Assembly: GCA_963790575.1 (NCBI GenBank) | Contig: CAWBPD010000012.1 | Span: 682,001-746,000 of the forward strand | Direction of reading: 5' to 3' | DNA: 64,000 nt | Source: CAVTSA01 sp963790575 | Lineage (GTDB): Bacteria; Chloroflexota; Dormibacteria; Dormibacterales; Dormibacteraceae | Shown: positions 16,221 through 24,246 of the stretch, piece by piece | Layout of the letters: the number at the start of each line of letters is the position of its first letter | Numbering within the stretch: position 1 is the first letter of the stretch | Translations under genes and position numbers: made by a program | Notes under the pieces: model-generated | Seen by the model: only the letters and a program-made list of their open reading frames with translations | Databases searched by the model: none | Told to the model about the DNA's origin: nothing

Positions 16221-16608
16221 GTACGTCTACCTCGACACCTCGGCCTTCGCCAAGCTCGTCATGACCGAACCGGAGTCGGGCGCGCTCATCCGCTTCCTGC
16301 GACGACGCCCCCTGCAGGTCACGGCCACGCTGCTTCGCACCGAGGTCCTCCGGGCCGCACTGCGGGTGTCGCAGAGTCACCTGGCGCAAGCTCGCCGGCA
16401 ATTGGCGGGCATCGCCTTCGTCGACCTGGGCCGCCCCCTGCTCGACCATGCCGGAACACTGGAGCCGGCCGGCATCCGGTCGCTTGATGCCGTCCATGTG
16501 GCGGCGGCGCTGACGCTCGGTGACGACCTGGGCGAGTTTGTGACCTATGACCACCGGATGGCGGACGCGGCGCGCCAGTGGGGCCTGGCGGTTGTCTCAC
16601 CCTCTTGA
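16210..16608 (+). CDS. vapC: VapC-type PIN-domain ribonuclease toxin, copy 1
   Basis: 132 residues. YVYLDTSAFAKLVMTEPES supplies the first PIN Asp, the central TEVLRAA the Glu, and SLDAVHVAAALTLGDDLGEFVTYDHRM the C-terminal acidic cluster that holds Mg2+. Such toxins cleave tRNA or rRNA when free of antitoxin. Start overlaps the antitoxin by 11 nt, so the two are coupled. A close relative in inverted orientation lies at 16790-17194. Confidence 0.88.
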   Translation: MSDKYVYLDTSAFAKLVMTEPESGALIRFLRRRPLQVTATLLRTEVLRAALRVSQSHLAQARRQLAGIAFVDLGRPLLDHAGTLEPAGIRSLDAVHVAAALTLGDDLGEFVTYDHRMADAARQWGLAVVSPS

Positions 16609-16689
16609 GGTGTCGTCCGCGCTGCCCGCTCGGCCTCCTCGGCACTCGAACAGGCCGTTCCTGCACCCCCCCAACGGCGCCGTGACCTG

Positions 16690-16745
16690 CCCACTGGCTG
16701 AGCCCCAGAGTGCGGCACGTCCCGGCCTGCGGAAGTGCCAGTGGG
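16690..16745. repeat. Inverted repeat between the two toxin genes, module E
   Basis: CCCACTGGC (16690-16698) pairs perfectly with GCCAGTGGG (16737-16745) around a 38-nt loop. It sits between the tail-to-tail toxin genes and may end both transcripts. The rest of the 180-bp gap holds nothing recognisable. Confidence 0.5.
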
Positions 16746-16789
16746 GGCTTCCAGGGTGCCCGGCGAGTTCCCGATGGCTCGCGATGACC

Positions 16790-17194
16790 TCACCCCGGGG
16801 CGGCGACGGCGAATCCCTGTGCTTGGGCGGCGGTGGTCATTCGCTGATCGTAGGTGAGAAGCACCCCGAGATCGGGACCCAGTGAGGATGCGGCGGCGAG
16901 GTGGACGGCATCCAACGATCGAATGTTCGGCGGGCCCAGCAGGCCAGCCTGCCGGAGGAGGGCGCGATCGACGTCGATCATGGCGATACCGAGCAGCGCG
17001 TTCTGCACGCGCCCGACCCGGACAACGGGCTGGCGCTGTGCCGCCCGAACAGCTTCGGTCCACAGCAGTGACGACGAGACCCGAAGCGGCCACCGCCTCA
17101 GGTATGACGCGAGCGCACCCGACTCGGGTTCCGGCCAGCACAGCTTGACGAATGCCGAGGTGTCCAGGTAGGCGTAGCTGGACGTCGCAGCCAA
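16790..17194 (-). CDS. vapC: VapC-type PIN-domain ribonuclease toxin, copy 2
   Basis: 134 residues. YAYLDTSAFVKLCWPEPESG, LLWTEAVRAAQ and SLDAVHLAAASSLGPDLGVLLTYDQRM give the PIN catalytic acidic residues. It closely resembles copy 1 (shared LDTSAFxKLxxxEPESGAL, RSLDAVHxAAAxxLGxDLGxxxTYDxRM), so the two loci look like an inverted duplication. It is 15 nt downstream of its antitoxin. Confidence 0.88.
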   Translation of the reverse strand: MAATSSYAYLDTSAFVKLCWPEPESGALASYLRRWPLRVSSSLLWTEAVRAAQRQPVVRVGRVQNALLGIAMIDVDRALLRQAGLLGPPNIRSLDAVHLAAASSLGPDLGVLLTYDQRMTTAAQAQGFAVAAPG

Positions 17195-17209
17195 CTCAGA
17201 CCGGTGCTC

Positions 17210-17491
17210 CTATCGCTCGTGCGAACGCAGCTCGGCCAGGATTTCCGAGCCGGTCCGCTCTCCTGGTGCCAGAGGCGGCGGCGGACCCAAGGTGAGGAGG
17301 TCCCGGCCATCCTCCGGAGGCGTCATTCGGCCTTCAGCGATCAGCTGGGCAGCGGGGCTCGGCCGGACGGATACGATGCGAGCGATTGGACGCCCATGAT
17401 CGGTTATCTCTACCGTCTCGCCGTCCTCGACTTTCCGGAGCGTGGCACTGAGGCCGCTTTTGAGCTCGCGGATCCCGACTCTGATCACCAC
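17210..17491 (-). CDS. vapB: Phd/YefM-type antitoxin, copy 2
   Basis: About 93 residues from GTG 17491. VGIRELKSGLSATLRKVEDG then ETVEITDHGRPIARIVSVRP is the Phd/YefM DNA-binding domain; QLIAEGRMTPP is shared almost word for word with copy 1. The longer frame upstream of the GTG codes for nothing family-like. AT-richer sequence CCACGATATTGTA spans the start and could be the operator. Confidence 0.85.
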   Translation of the reverse strand: MVIRVGIRELKSGLSATLRKVEDGETVEITDHGRPIARIVSVRPSPAAQLIAEGRMTPPEDGRDLLTLGPPPPLAPGERTGSEILAELRSHER

Positions 17492-17613
17492 GATATTGTA
17501 GCCACTTGGGGTCACATTTCGGGATGAACCCGCGACTCGGCGCCAGTCTACCTGGCCGGGAGAGGGCCGTCTTCCCCTCCCTGTGCCCACGGCTGGTGCG
17601 GCGATGAGCGGGG

Positions 17614-18915
17614 TCAGGTCGGGAGTGCAGACGACCGGAGGTTTCGGACGCTGGGAGCGGCGAGAACCGCCATCGAGGAGAAAAGCGCCCAACCGGCAGC
17701 GAGGATCAAAGTCTGGCGCGCACCGATGGCGGTCGCCAGTGGGCCGGCGATCGCGAACCCGATCGGCATGAATACGGTCGAACCGAACCAGTCGTAGGCG
17801 CTGACCCGTGACAGCACCTCACTGGGTACGTGCCGTTGCATGGTTGTCTCCCACACCGTGTCGAAGACAGACAGTCCTACACCCGCAACCCCCGCGCCGA
17901 CTGCGATCAACCAGGCTGAGGTGGGAACCGCGATCAACGCGAGGGGGACGGCGAAAGTCGAGACTGAGAGGGTGGCCGTGACCAGAGGGCGTGACGAACG
18001 CAGGCGGAGCGCCAGCAGGCCTCCGACGATGCTGCCCACGCCGAACACTGCGTTGAACAGGGCCCATGTCGCCGCGCCGCCCAGGTGTTGTTGGGTGACG
18101 ACTGCGCCGACCACCATGAACGGTGCGTAGGAGAGCGCGTCAAAGGTCGCGAACTGAACGACGATTAGCCAGAGCCAACTACGGGAGCGGAACTCTCTCC
18201 ACCCTTCGAGGAGTTCGCGGAACAGCGACGCCGAAGCCTCGTGGGCCCTCGTCGGGATGCGTAGGTTGGAAAGGCTGAGTGCGCTGACGAAGTACGTTCC
18301 AGCGTCGATGGCGATCGTCCATCCCGGCCCACTGGAGGCAACGATCACTCCGGCGATGCTGGGCCCCGCGACCTGGCCCGCAGCCATGGCGAGCCCCCGC
18401 AGAGCATTGGCCTGCTGGAGCCGATCACTAGGAACCATCTCCGCGATCAAGCCGGTGAGCGCCGGACCGAAGAAGGCCTCGCCTGCGCCAAGCACCGCCG
18501 CCGCCGCTGCGAAGACCCAGAGTGGCGGGTGTCCGGTCAGGAGCAAGATCGCCAGCATTCCCTGCGAGCAAAAGCGAACCGCATCGGCCATCAACATGCT
18601 CAACTTGCGCGGAAATCGGTCGGCCACCACCCCGGCGACAAGAAGCAAGGCGACCAGCGGGACCGTCTCGGCGGCCAGCACCGCACTGACGCCGGTGACT
18701 CCGAAGCCTTCGTCGAGGACTCCGAAGGTGAACGCCACCGGGGCCATGGCGGCACCGATGACGGAGGTCGAGAATCCGATGAAGAAGAGACCGAAATTGC
18801 GCTGGCGGAGGACCCCGAACCAGGGCTCCAGCCGCACGATCGGCAGGATACGCTGCCACCCTCGGGGACGTGTCGTCCGACCGCCGCATTCCTGTCCGAT
18901 CTCTGAGCCCGGCAT
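17614..18915 (-). CDS. Major facilitator superfamily exporter (MFS_3/enterobactin-exporter type)
   Basis: 433 residues with about 12 hydrophobic segments. MRQRNFGLFFIGFSTSVIGAAM-like N-terminus (VLRQRNFGLFFIGF), VVADRFPRKLSMLMADAVRF (loop 2-3 signature) and the central FRELLEGWREF loop are typical of the MFS_3 group that exports siderophores, macrolides or dyes. The ATG at 18915 is chosen over longer frame starts because the upstream residues are basic and non-conserved. It lies between toxin-antitoxin units in an accessory block. The substrate is unknown. Confidence 0.85.
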   Translation of the reverse strand: MPGSEIGQECGGRTTRPRGWQRILPIVRLEPWFGVLRQRNFGLFFIGFSTSVIGAAMAPVAFTFGVLDEGFGVTGVSAVLAAETVPLVALLLVAGVVADRFPRKLSMLMADAVRFCSQGMLAILLLTGHPPLWVFAAAAAVLGAGEAFFGPALTGLIAEMVPSDRLQQANALRGLAMAAGQVAGPSIAGVIVASSGPGWTIAIDAGTYFVSALSLSNLRIPTRAHEASASLFRELLEGWREFRSRSWLWLIVVQFATFDALSYAPFMVVGAVVTQQHLGGAATWALFNAVFGVGSIVGGLLALRLRSSRPLVTATLSVSTFAVPLALIAVPTSAWLIAVGAGVAGVGLSVFDTVWETTMQRHVPSEVLSRVSAYDWFGSTVFMPIGFAIAGPLATAIGARQTLILAAGWALFSSMAVLAAPSVRNLRSSALPT

Positions 18916-18944
18916 GATCAGGTGACAGCCACTCGCGCTCAGAG

Positions 18945-19142
18945 CTAACCGGGCGGATGGCCGGCGTCGGGGAGGGCGGCGTGTATCACTTCGTGCACCA
19001 GGACCGCGCCAACCTCGACGGAGTCCGCGAGCATGGGCGAGACGAAGATCTCCGGGCGCCCCGCGGCAGATGCCTCGACCTTCCAGCACTCTCCGTGACG
19101 CGGTTTCGGCGTGCGTCTCCGTTCTGGGACGGCCAGCCACAT
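18945..19142 (-). pseudogene. Truncated SprT-like zinc metalloprotease relic
   Basis: 65 codons reading ...GRPEIFVSPMLADSVEVGAVLVHEVIHAALPDAGHPPG then stop. ISPxLADxxxVxxTLVHExxHAxxxxxGHGPxF is typical of SprT-like proteins common in phages and plasmids; the HExxH zinc motif (HEVIH) is present but the frame stops right after GH, so the C-terminal domain is lost. The 180 bp between this and the next PIN gene shows no further coding signal I can name. Confidence 0.5.
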
Positions 19143-19322
19143 GAGACGGCGATCTCGTCAGGGAGCGGAGAACCGATGGGCTCTGTTCGGTGCCCCCTTC
19201 GAGGAGCTGTATGTCAGGGACAGCGGCATCGTGGGCTGGAAGGCGAGGGCGGACCGGGCCACCGAGGTCGAGCGGCTGCTACAACGTGCGGCTCTCATGT
19301 GGTTGGTGGCTCGTTCCTGTCC

Positions 19323-19766
19323 TCAGCCGATGACGCGAACGTATTCCCGATCCTTGCCGACGAGCGTGTCTGCGATTCGGCCGTCGAAGGTGACGAGGCG
19401 CGCCTTGTGGGCTGAGGCAAGGTTCACCAAATGGATGTCGGTGACCTGGCGGTAACCAACCAGACCGTCGAGCGCGATCGCGGGTGTGGTGAAGGTCGCG
19501 TCGTCAGGAAGGAACCGTGCGCGAGTGTCGCTCTTGACGCTGCCCAGCGACACCAGAGCCTCGGCCCGTGATACGGGGCTTCCCATGACCGATTGATTGA
19601 GCGTCAACCGGAGGAAGCCGGCCTCGGTGATCGGGGTCGTGAGGTAGCCGGCCGTCTCCGAGAACCAGTCCAGCGCCTGTGCATGATGGACGTGCCCCGG
19701 GTGGAGCAACGCAATCAGGAGATCGACGTCGGGGAGGTCGGCCAGGTCAATCTTCTGCGAGGGCAT
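19323..19766 (-). CDS. PIN-domain toxin (VapC family, distinct subgroup)
   Basis: 147 residues. LADLPDVDLLIALLHPGHVHHAQALDWF carries the first catalytic Asp and an HxxH-type segment, ITEAGFLRL the Glu, and QVTDIHLVNLASAHKARLVTFDGRI the C-terminal acidic pair. This matches TA-system PIN proteins of the VapC-like group with H..A..W motif. It overlaps the antitoxin end by 20 nt. Third toxin-antitoxin locus in 4 kb. Confidence 0.85.
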   Translation of the reverse strand: MPSQKIDLADLPDVDLLIALLHPGHVHHAQALDWFSETAGYLTTPITEAGFLRLTLNQSVMGSPVSRAEALVSLGSVKSDTRARFLPDDATFTTPAIALDGLVGYRQVTDIHLVNLASAHKARLVTFDGRIADTLVGKDREYVRVIG

Positions 19767-19977
19767 CTGCCACCATCTGGTCGGTAATCACGTGCCGGTC
19801 CCCGGTGGTGGGCAGCAGGACCAAGCCGCGCACTGCCTTTCGGGCCACCGGCTGCTCCGCGACGAGACCGCAAAGCCCGAGCTCCGACACGGCGGCGCCG
19901 AGCGTGATCCCACGCTGATGCGCGCGGGCCCTGGCCGCAGCAAGAAGACGCGGGTCGAGGTCAAGTGTTGTCCTCAT
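19747..19977 (-). CDS. Ribbon-helix-helix-type antitoxin
   Basis: About 76 residues from ATG 19977. MRTTLDLDPRLLAAARARAHQRGITLGAAVSEL is the VapB-like ribbon-helix-helix pattern (strand, then two helices), and the rest is a Pro/Leu linker and toxin-binding tail ending ITDQMVADALAED. AAGGATCTTGAT before the ATG is a fair ribosome site. Operon with the overlapping PIN toxin. Confidence 0.82.
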   Translation of the reverse strand: MRTTLDLDPRLLAAARARAHQRGITLGAAVSELGLCGLVAEQPVARKAVRGLVLLPTTGDRHVITDQMVADALAED

Positions 19978-20093
19978 ATCAAGATCCTTCAAGTGCCCGC
20001 ATCACGCATCTCGCATCAGACTGGATAGCACGTTCGTGCCGATGTCGAGTGGATATCGCCGCCGGCCCTGCTTGGGGACGAAACGCCGACCAA

Positions 20094-20170
20094 TGGGGTG
20101 GCCAATGGGGCTCGAACCCACGACCCCCAGATCCACAATCTGGTGCTCTGCCAACTGAGCTATGGCCACC
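20094..20170 (-). tRNA. tRNA-His (GTG)
   Basis: The minus strand folds as a full cloverleaf: acceptor GTGGCCA/TGGCCAC, D-arm AGCTCAGTTGGCAGAGC, anticodon stem CCAGA-TTGTGGA-TCTGG with anticodon GTG, T-arm GGGTTCGAACCC-like. The extra G at -1 (20170) opposite C73 (20097) is specific to tRNA-His. CCA is encoded (20094-20096). Its 3' end faces the toxin-antitoxin block at lower coordinates. Confidence 0.95.
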
Positions 20171-20270
20171 GCGACACGCCTGTCGAGACGAACCCCGAGT
20201 TTACCAGCCGCCCGGCACGATCCCGGAGGGGAGACTGCGATCCCGGCTGGTCGTCGTATCGTCCGCCCCG

Positions 20271-20918
20271 GTGCCGAACCCCAGACTCAGAACTCCGCAC
20301 CGGCGCACCCTGCAGCAGCTGCTCGCCACCCTCGCCGCGCTGCTGGCCGTCGCCGGGGGCCTGGTTGCGACACCGGCGGCGGCCGCGGTCACCGCAGGCG
20401 TCCCTCCCGGTCAGACTCATCACGGCACGTTGACGGTGCGCGCCCAGGCGGCCTCGATCCAAGGCACCGTGGACGGAAACCTGAGCGTGCAGGACCAGGC
20501 CACGGTGACGGTGACCGGCGAGGTGACGGGGTCTCTCCGTGCCTACGGGAAGAGCACCGTCGTCATCGGTTCCGGCGGCAAGGTCGATCAGGGCCTCCTC
20601 CAGTCCACCGGGACTCTGCGCATCCGATCCGGGGCGCAGGTCGGGAAGGGTCTCAACACGTACAACCTCTCCGGTCCGGCGGGGGTGGATGGACGCGTCA
20701 CCGGCCCGGCGCGCATCTCGGCGAGCGGATTGCAGCTCGGCCGGCAGGGCGACGTCGCCGGCGACCTCTGGGTGTGGGCTTCGCGTATCCAGCGGGTGCA
20801 GGTCGATGGCACCGTGTCCGGCTCTGTCCACGTCTCGGGGAGCGACCTCCATCTCGGCCGGACGTCGCACATCCGCGGGTCGACCAAGGTCTACTCCGGC
20901 AAGGTCGTCAAGAACTGA
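20271..20918 (+). CDS. Secreted polymer-forming (bactofilin-like) beta-helix protein
   Basis: 215 residues. An N-terminal signal (LQQLLATLAALLAVAGGLVATPAAA) leads into repeats of the type GTVDGNLSVQDQATVTVTGEVTGSLRAYGKSTVVIGSGGKVD, the alternating V/T/G pattern of bactofilin-like right-handed beta-helices, which polymerise without cofactors. Unlike cytoplasmic bactofilins this one has an export signal. GTG at 20271 is chosen because it starts the basic n-region. Stands alone between tRNA-His and the convergent binding-protein gene. Confidence 0.65.
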   Translation: MPNPRLRTPHRRTLQQLLATLAALLAVAGGLVATPAAAAVTAGVPPGQTHHGTLTVRAQAASIQGTVDGNLSVQDQATVTVTGEVTGSLRAYGKSTVVIGSGGKVDQGLLQSTGTLRIRSGAQVGKGLNTYNLSGPAGVDGRVTGPARISASGLQLGRQGDVAGDLWVWASRIQRVQVDGTVSGSVHVSGSDLHLGRTSHIRGSTKVYSGKVVKN

Positions 20919-20928
20919 GGGACGGCGC

Positions 20929-22647
20929 TCAGCCGGCTTTGACCGCCCAGTCCTGATCGTTCCAGGTGAGCCCCTGGCCGCTCGAGTTGGGCTCGATGCC
21001 GGCGTCCTTGGTCGACCACCCGAAGAGCTCGGGGTTCTGGAACAGCGGGAGCGTCACCATGTCCTTCCACAGCAACGCGTCGGCCTGGTTGAAGTCGTTC
21101 GCCTCCTGGGTCGGGTTGACGGCGTTGACGCCCTGCTGCAAGAGCTTGTCTTCCTGCGGGTTCGCGTAGTGGTCCCAGTTCGAACCACAGAGGTCGCCGT
21201 TGTTGTACGAGCAGTAGATCGACTGTACTCCGGATGGGAACGGCGACAGTACCCAGGCGATGAGCATGATGTCGAACTCTCCATGCGTCTGGATGTTCCC
21301 GAGGGCACTGGCCGGGTAATTCTGGATGTTGATCTTGACGCCGGTCTGCTGCATCTCGGACTGGAAGAGCTGCTCGATCTCCTGACGCGTCACCACGCCT
21401 GCCGTCGTGATGATCGTGAAGGTGAGGTCCTGACCCGTCTCAGGGCCGAAGTTGGGGTGGAAATAGCCGTCTGAGCCCATCGTCATGTTCGCCTGCGCGA
21501 GCAGCTGCTTCGCCTTGGCCGGGTCGTACTTGCCGTAGCCGGCACTGTTGTCCTTGTACTGAGGTTGGGTCGCCATGAAGATGTGGTTGTTCAATGGCTT
21601 GATCTTGGGGTCGACCTCGTCCGCCGTCCGTTTCACGATCGCCTCCCGATCGGTGCCATATGCGATCGCGTGGCGGACGTTCACGTTCGCCAGGTAGGGG
21701 TTCCCCTCGTTGAAGTCGATGTGTTGGAACTCGAGGTTAGGCGCCACCTTGACAGTGAAGCCGGGGATGCTCTTCACCGAATCAAGAAACTCGACGTTGG
21801 GCACCATCGGATTGACGATCTGGACTTCGTTGTTCTGGACCGCCGGGGGCTGCTGGGCATCGTTGGCGATGATCCGGAAGACCAACTGACTCAGCTTGGG
21901 CTTCGGGCCCCAGTACCGGGGGTTCGGCACCTCGACCAAGGCCTGGCCCTTGGAGTAGCTCTGCATCATGTAGGGGCCGCCCGAGACCTGTACCGCCGGC
22001 CCGAAGGTCTGGAAGCCGTCGTTGAACCCAACCTTCTTGGCGATGTGGGCCGGGACCATGGGACTGAAGAGCGATGGCCAGTCACCAAACGGCTGCGCGA
22101 AGACAACGGTCACCGTCTTTCCGTTGTTGGAGCCGGTCACGGTTTTGATCGAGCTGTAGCCGGTGGTGCCTCCCGGCTCGAAAGGCTGGCCGCCGACATC
22201 GGTGAACCGTGGGTCCCCGCTCTGCGCCTCCCAGTTGTAGATGAAGTCCTCGGCGTTGATCGGAACGCCATCCGACCAGACCGCTTTGGGATTGATCTGA
22301 TAGACGATCGTCTGAGGGTTGGTGCTGGTCACTTTCGCGCTGGTCACCAGGTGCGTGTCAAGGTGCGCCTTGAGGTCCGGATCCACGATGAAGACCGAGG
22401 GCCAGACCTGGTTCTGCACTTCCCCCAACTGGAAGGAGCTGTTGTTCGCCTGCAGGATGTTGAAGCCAGGCAGTTCCTCGTCGAGCGCGAACGTGATGGT
22501 GCCGCCGGCTTTGATGGCAGAGCCGCTTGAGCTCGCGTTCGGCGCGGCACCGCAGGCAGCCAGCAGCAGAGCGAAGGCGGCCAGGACCGCGACGCGAGCA
22601 GTCGCGAGCGTCCGCACGCGACCACAACCGGGAAGGACTCGATACAT
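20929..22647 (-). CDS. Peptide/nickel-type ABC substrate-binding lipoprotein (family 5)
   Basis: 572 residues. Signal with lipobox VAVLAAFALLLAACGAA (Cys acylated), then the SBP_bac_5 pattern: AGGTITFALDEELPGFN, YQINPKAVWSDGVPINAEDFIYNWE, GPYMMQSYSKGQALVEVPNPRYWG and RHAIAYGTDREAIVKRTADE. It would deliver peptides, sugars or metal complexes to an ABC importer on the outer face of the membrane; no permease or ATPase of this type is nearby. Ends 10 bp from the convergent beta-helix gene. Confidence 0.9.
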   Translation of the reverse strand: MYRVLPGCGRVRTLATARVAVLAAFALLLAACGAAPNASSSGSAIKAGGTITFALDEELPGFNILQANNSSFQLGEVQNQVWPSVFIVDPDLKAHLDTHLVTSAKVTSTNPQTIVYQINPKAVWSDGVPINAEDFIYNWEAQSGDPRFTDVGGQPFEPGGTTGYSSIKTVTGSNNGKTVTVVFAQPFGDWPSLFSPMVPAHIAKKVGFNDGFQTFGPAVQVSGGPYMMQSYSKGQALVEVPNPRYWGPKPKLSQLVFRIIANDAQQPPAVQNNEVQIVNPMVPNVEFLDSVKSIPGFTVKVAPNLEFQHIDFNEGNPYLANVNVRHAIAYGTDREAIVKRTADEVDPKIKPLNNHIFMATQPQYKDNSAGYGKYDPAKAKQLLAQANMTMGSDGYFHPNFGPETGQDLTFTIITTAGVVTRQEIEQLFQSEMQQTGVKINIQNYPASALGNIQTHGEFDIMLIAWVLSPFPSGVQSIYCSYNNGDLCGSNWDHYANPQEDKLLQQGVNAVNPTQEANDFNQADALLWKDMVTLPLFQNPELFGWSTKDAGIEPNSSGQGLTWNDQDWAVKAG

Positions 22648-22817
22648 CCTATCGCCCTCCTTTCGCCCATCCCTCCGCCTGGAACAGGCTCCCCGTCACG
22701 AAACCACACAGCCGCCGGGCCACCTCAGGCTAGGGCGAGCGCGCCGCCCTGTCAACGCCCGCGTTCACCTCGGGTTCATCCGGTCCCGGGTAACGTCACC
22801 CGGCGCATCCGAGTTGC

Positions 22818-23609
22818 ATGACCGTGGAGTCCCGCCGTCCCAAACCCTCGCGCGCATCCGGCCCCTCCGGCCGGGCGCGATCCGCGCGGCCCCCGCGCGG
22901 GTACGGTTACACGTCCTCGTACCGGCCCCGGCCGCGGTCGCACCGCGCCCGGCGGGGCCGGGGCGGGGTGGTGATCCTGGTCGCGCTGCTGGGGGTGGCC
23001 CTGGTGGCCGGCCTCGTGACCCTGCGCAGCGGGGCGCTCACGAGCTGGCTGGAGGTCTCGCAGACGTCCTCCCCGGTGCGGATCGCGATCGTCGACGCCG
23101 CCAAGAGTCAGGTCGGGTACACCACCGACCCGCAGGACACCTACTGCAACAAGTTCAGCGCCTACTGGGGCGCGGGGTACAGCCAGGACCAGAACGGTGA
23201 GGCCTGCGCCGCCGGCACCGCCTCCCAGGAGTGGTGTGCCGACTTCGCCGCCTGGGCGTGGCAGAAAGGAGGGATCTCCTTCACCTATGGCTACGGTTCG
23301 GGCCAGCTGAACGGGGGCTCGATCAGCTTCTACAACTGGGCGGTGGCGAACGGGACCTGGCACCCGGCCGGCAGCGGGTACCTGCCCCAGCCGGGTGACG
23401 TGGCGATCTACGGGATCAACTCGAGCGCGACCTGGGCTGCCCACGTGGCGGTCGTCACCGGCTACCAGCGGTTCACGCACGCGCCGTACGCGATCAACGG
23501 TGACGGCGACCTGGGCGGGTTCAGTGTGGTGGTCGCGATCCCTGACGAAACCCGGGCCGCGATCTCAGGCGACGAAGAGCTCTCCGGGTACGCCTCGCCG
23601 GTGCGCTGA
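22818..23609 (+). CDS. Membrane-anchored CHAP-domain peptidoglycan hydrolase
   Basis: 263 residues. A basic, Arg/Pro-rich cytoplasmic head (residues 1-50), one transmembrane helix (GGVVILVALLGVALVAGLVTL), then an extracellular CHAP domain. Catalytic Cys in QEWCADFAAWAWQ, His in ATWAAHVAVVTGY and an Asn/Asp in YAINGDGDLG match the CHAP Cys-His triad. CHAP enzymes cut peptide cross-links in peptidoglycan. No autolysin partner domains. Starts with ATG 22818 without a strong ribosome site. Confidence 0.82.
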   Translation: MTVESRRPKPSRASGPSGRARSARPPRGYGYTSSYRPRPRSHRARRGRGGVVILVALLGVALVAGLVTLRSGALTSWLEVSQTSSPVRIAIVDAAKSQVGYTTDPQDTYCNKFSAYWGAGYSQDQNGEACAAGTASQEWCADFAAWAWQKGGISFTYGYGSGQLNGGSISFYNWAVANGTWHPAGSGYLPQPGDVAIYGINSSATWAAHVAVVTGYQRFTHAPYAINGDGDLGGFSVVVAIPDETRAAISGDEELSGYASPVR

Positions 23610-23733
23610 ACCCCGATCGCCGCTTATCGGAGAAAGGGCCGCCTGAAGCTCCTCCCAACGGGCCGCTGCCCGGGACCTGGCCTACGTCTTGGGACCGATG
23701 CGGCGTGGGGCATCATGGTGGTATGGTTTGCGC

Positions 23734-24246
23734 GTGAACGTTCTCGACAGAACGACCCCACCCAGCAGCGGCTCCTGCGCGGAGGAGGTCCAGCGGCTCC
23801 TGCATGAGCTGCAGTGGCTGCTCAGCGAGGCACGACGGACCCAGCTCTCCGAAGGGGTGAGCCTCGGTGAGGCACAGTGGTTCCGCTCCGTACTGATCAC
23901 CATCGCTCGGAACCCGAACATCACCGTGAATGAGATCGCGCGCCAGATCGACGCCCCCAAGAGCCGGGTCTCGGTGCTGGTCTCGACGCTGGCCGAGCAG
24001 GGCATCCTGCGGCGCGAGCCCGACCCTCACGACCGGCGCCTGGTGCACGTGGCGCTCACCGACCAGGGCAAGCGCTGGCTGCACCGGATGCGCGGCCAGT
24101 ACCATCGGGCGTTCGCGCGGCTCCTGTCGCCCCTCGATGAAGACGAACTCGCCACCGTCGCTTCCGGGCTCGGACTGCTGTGCTCGGTCCTGCGGCCGGC
24201 GGTGGGGGAGGCAGGCGCCGTGAAGGAGGGCCACCCCGCATGGTGA
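23734..24246 (+). CDS. MarR-family regulator of the adjacent ABC exporter
   Basis: About 170 residues from GTG 23734. GEAQWFRSVLITIARNPNITVNEIARQIDAPKSRVSVLVSTLAEQGILRREPDPHDRRLVHVALTDQGKRW is the full MarR winged helix. The stop overlaps the next start (ATGGTGA, 7 nt), so the regulator and both ABC genes form one transcript. MarR proteins usually repress the exporter they are linked to and release on binding a drug-like ligand. Confidence 0.9.
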   Translation: MNVLDRTTPPSSGSCAEEVQRLLHELQWLLSEARRTQLSEGVSLGEAQWFRSVLITIARNPNITVNEIARQIDAPKSRVSVLVSTLAEQGILRREPDPHDRRLVHVALTDQGKRWLHRMRGQYHRAFARLLSPLDEDELATVASGLGLLCSVLRPAVGEAGAVKEGHPAW

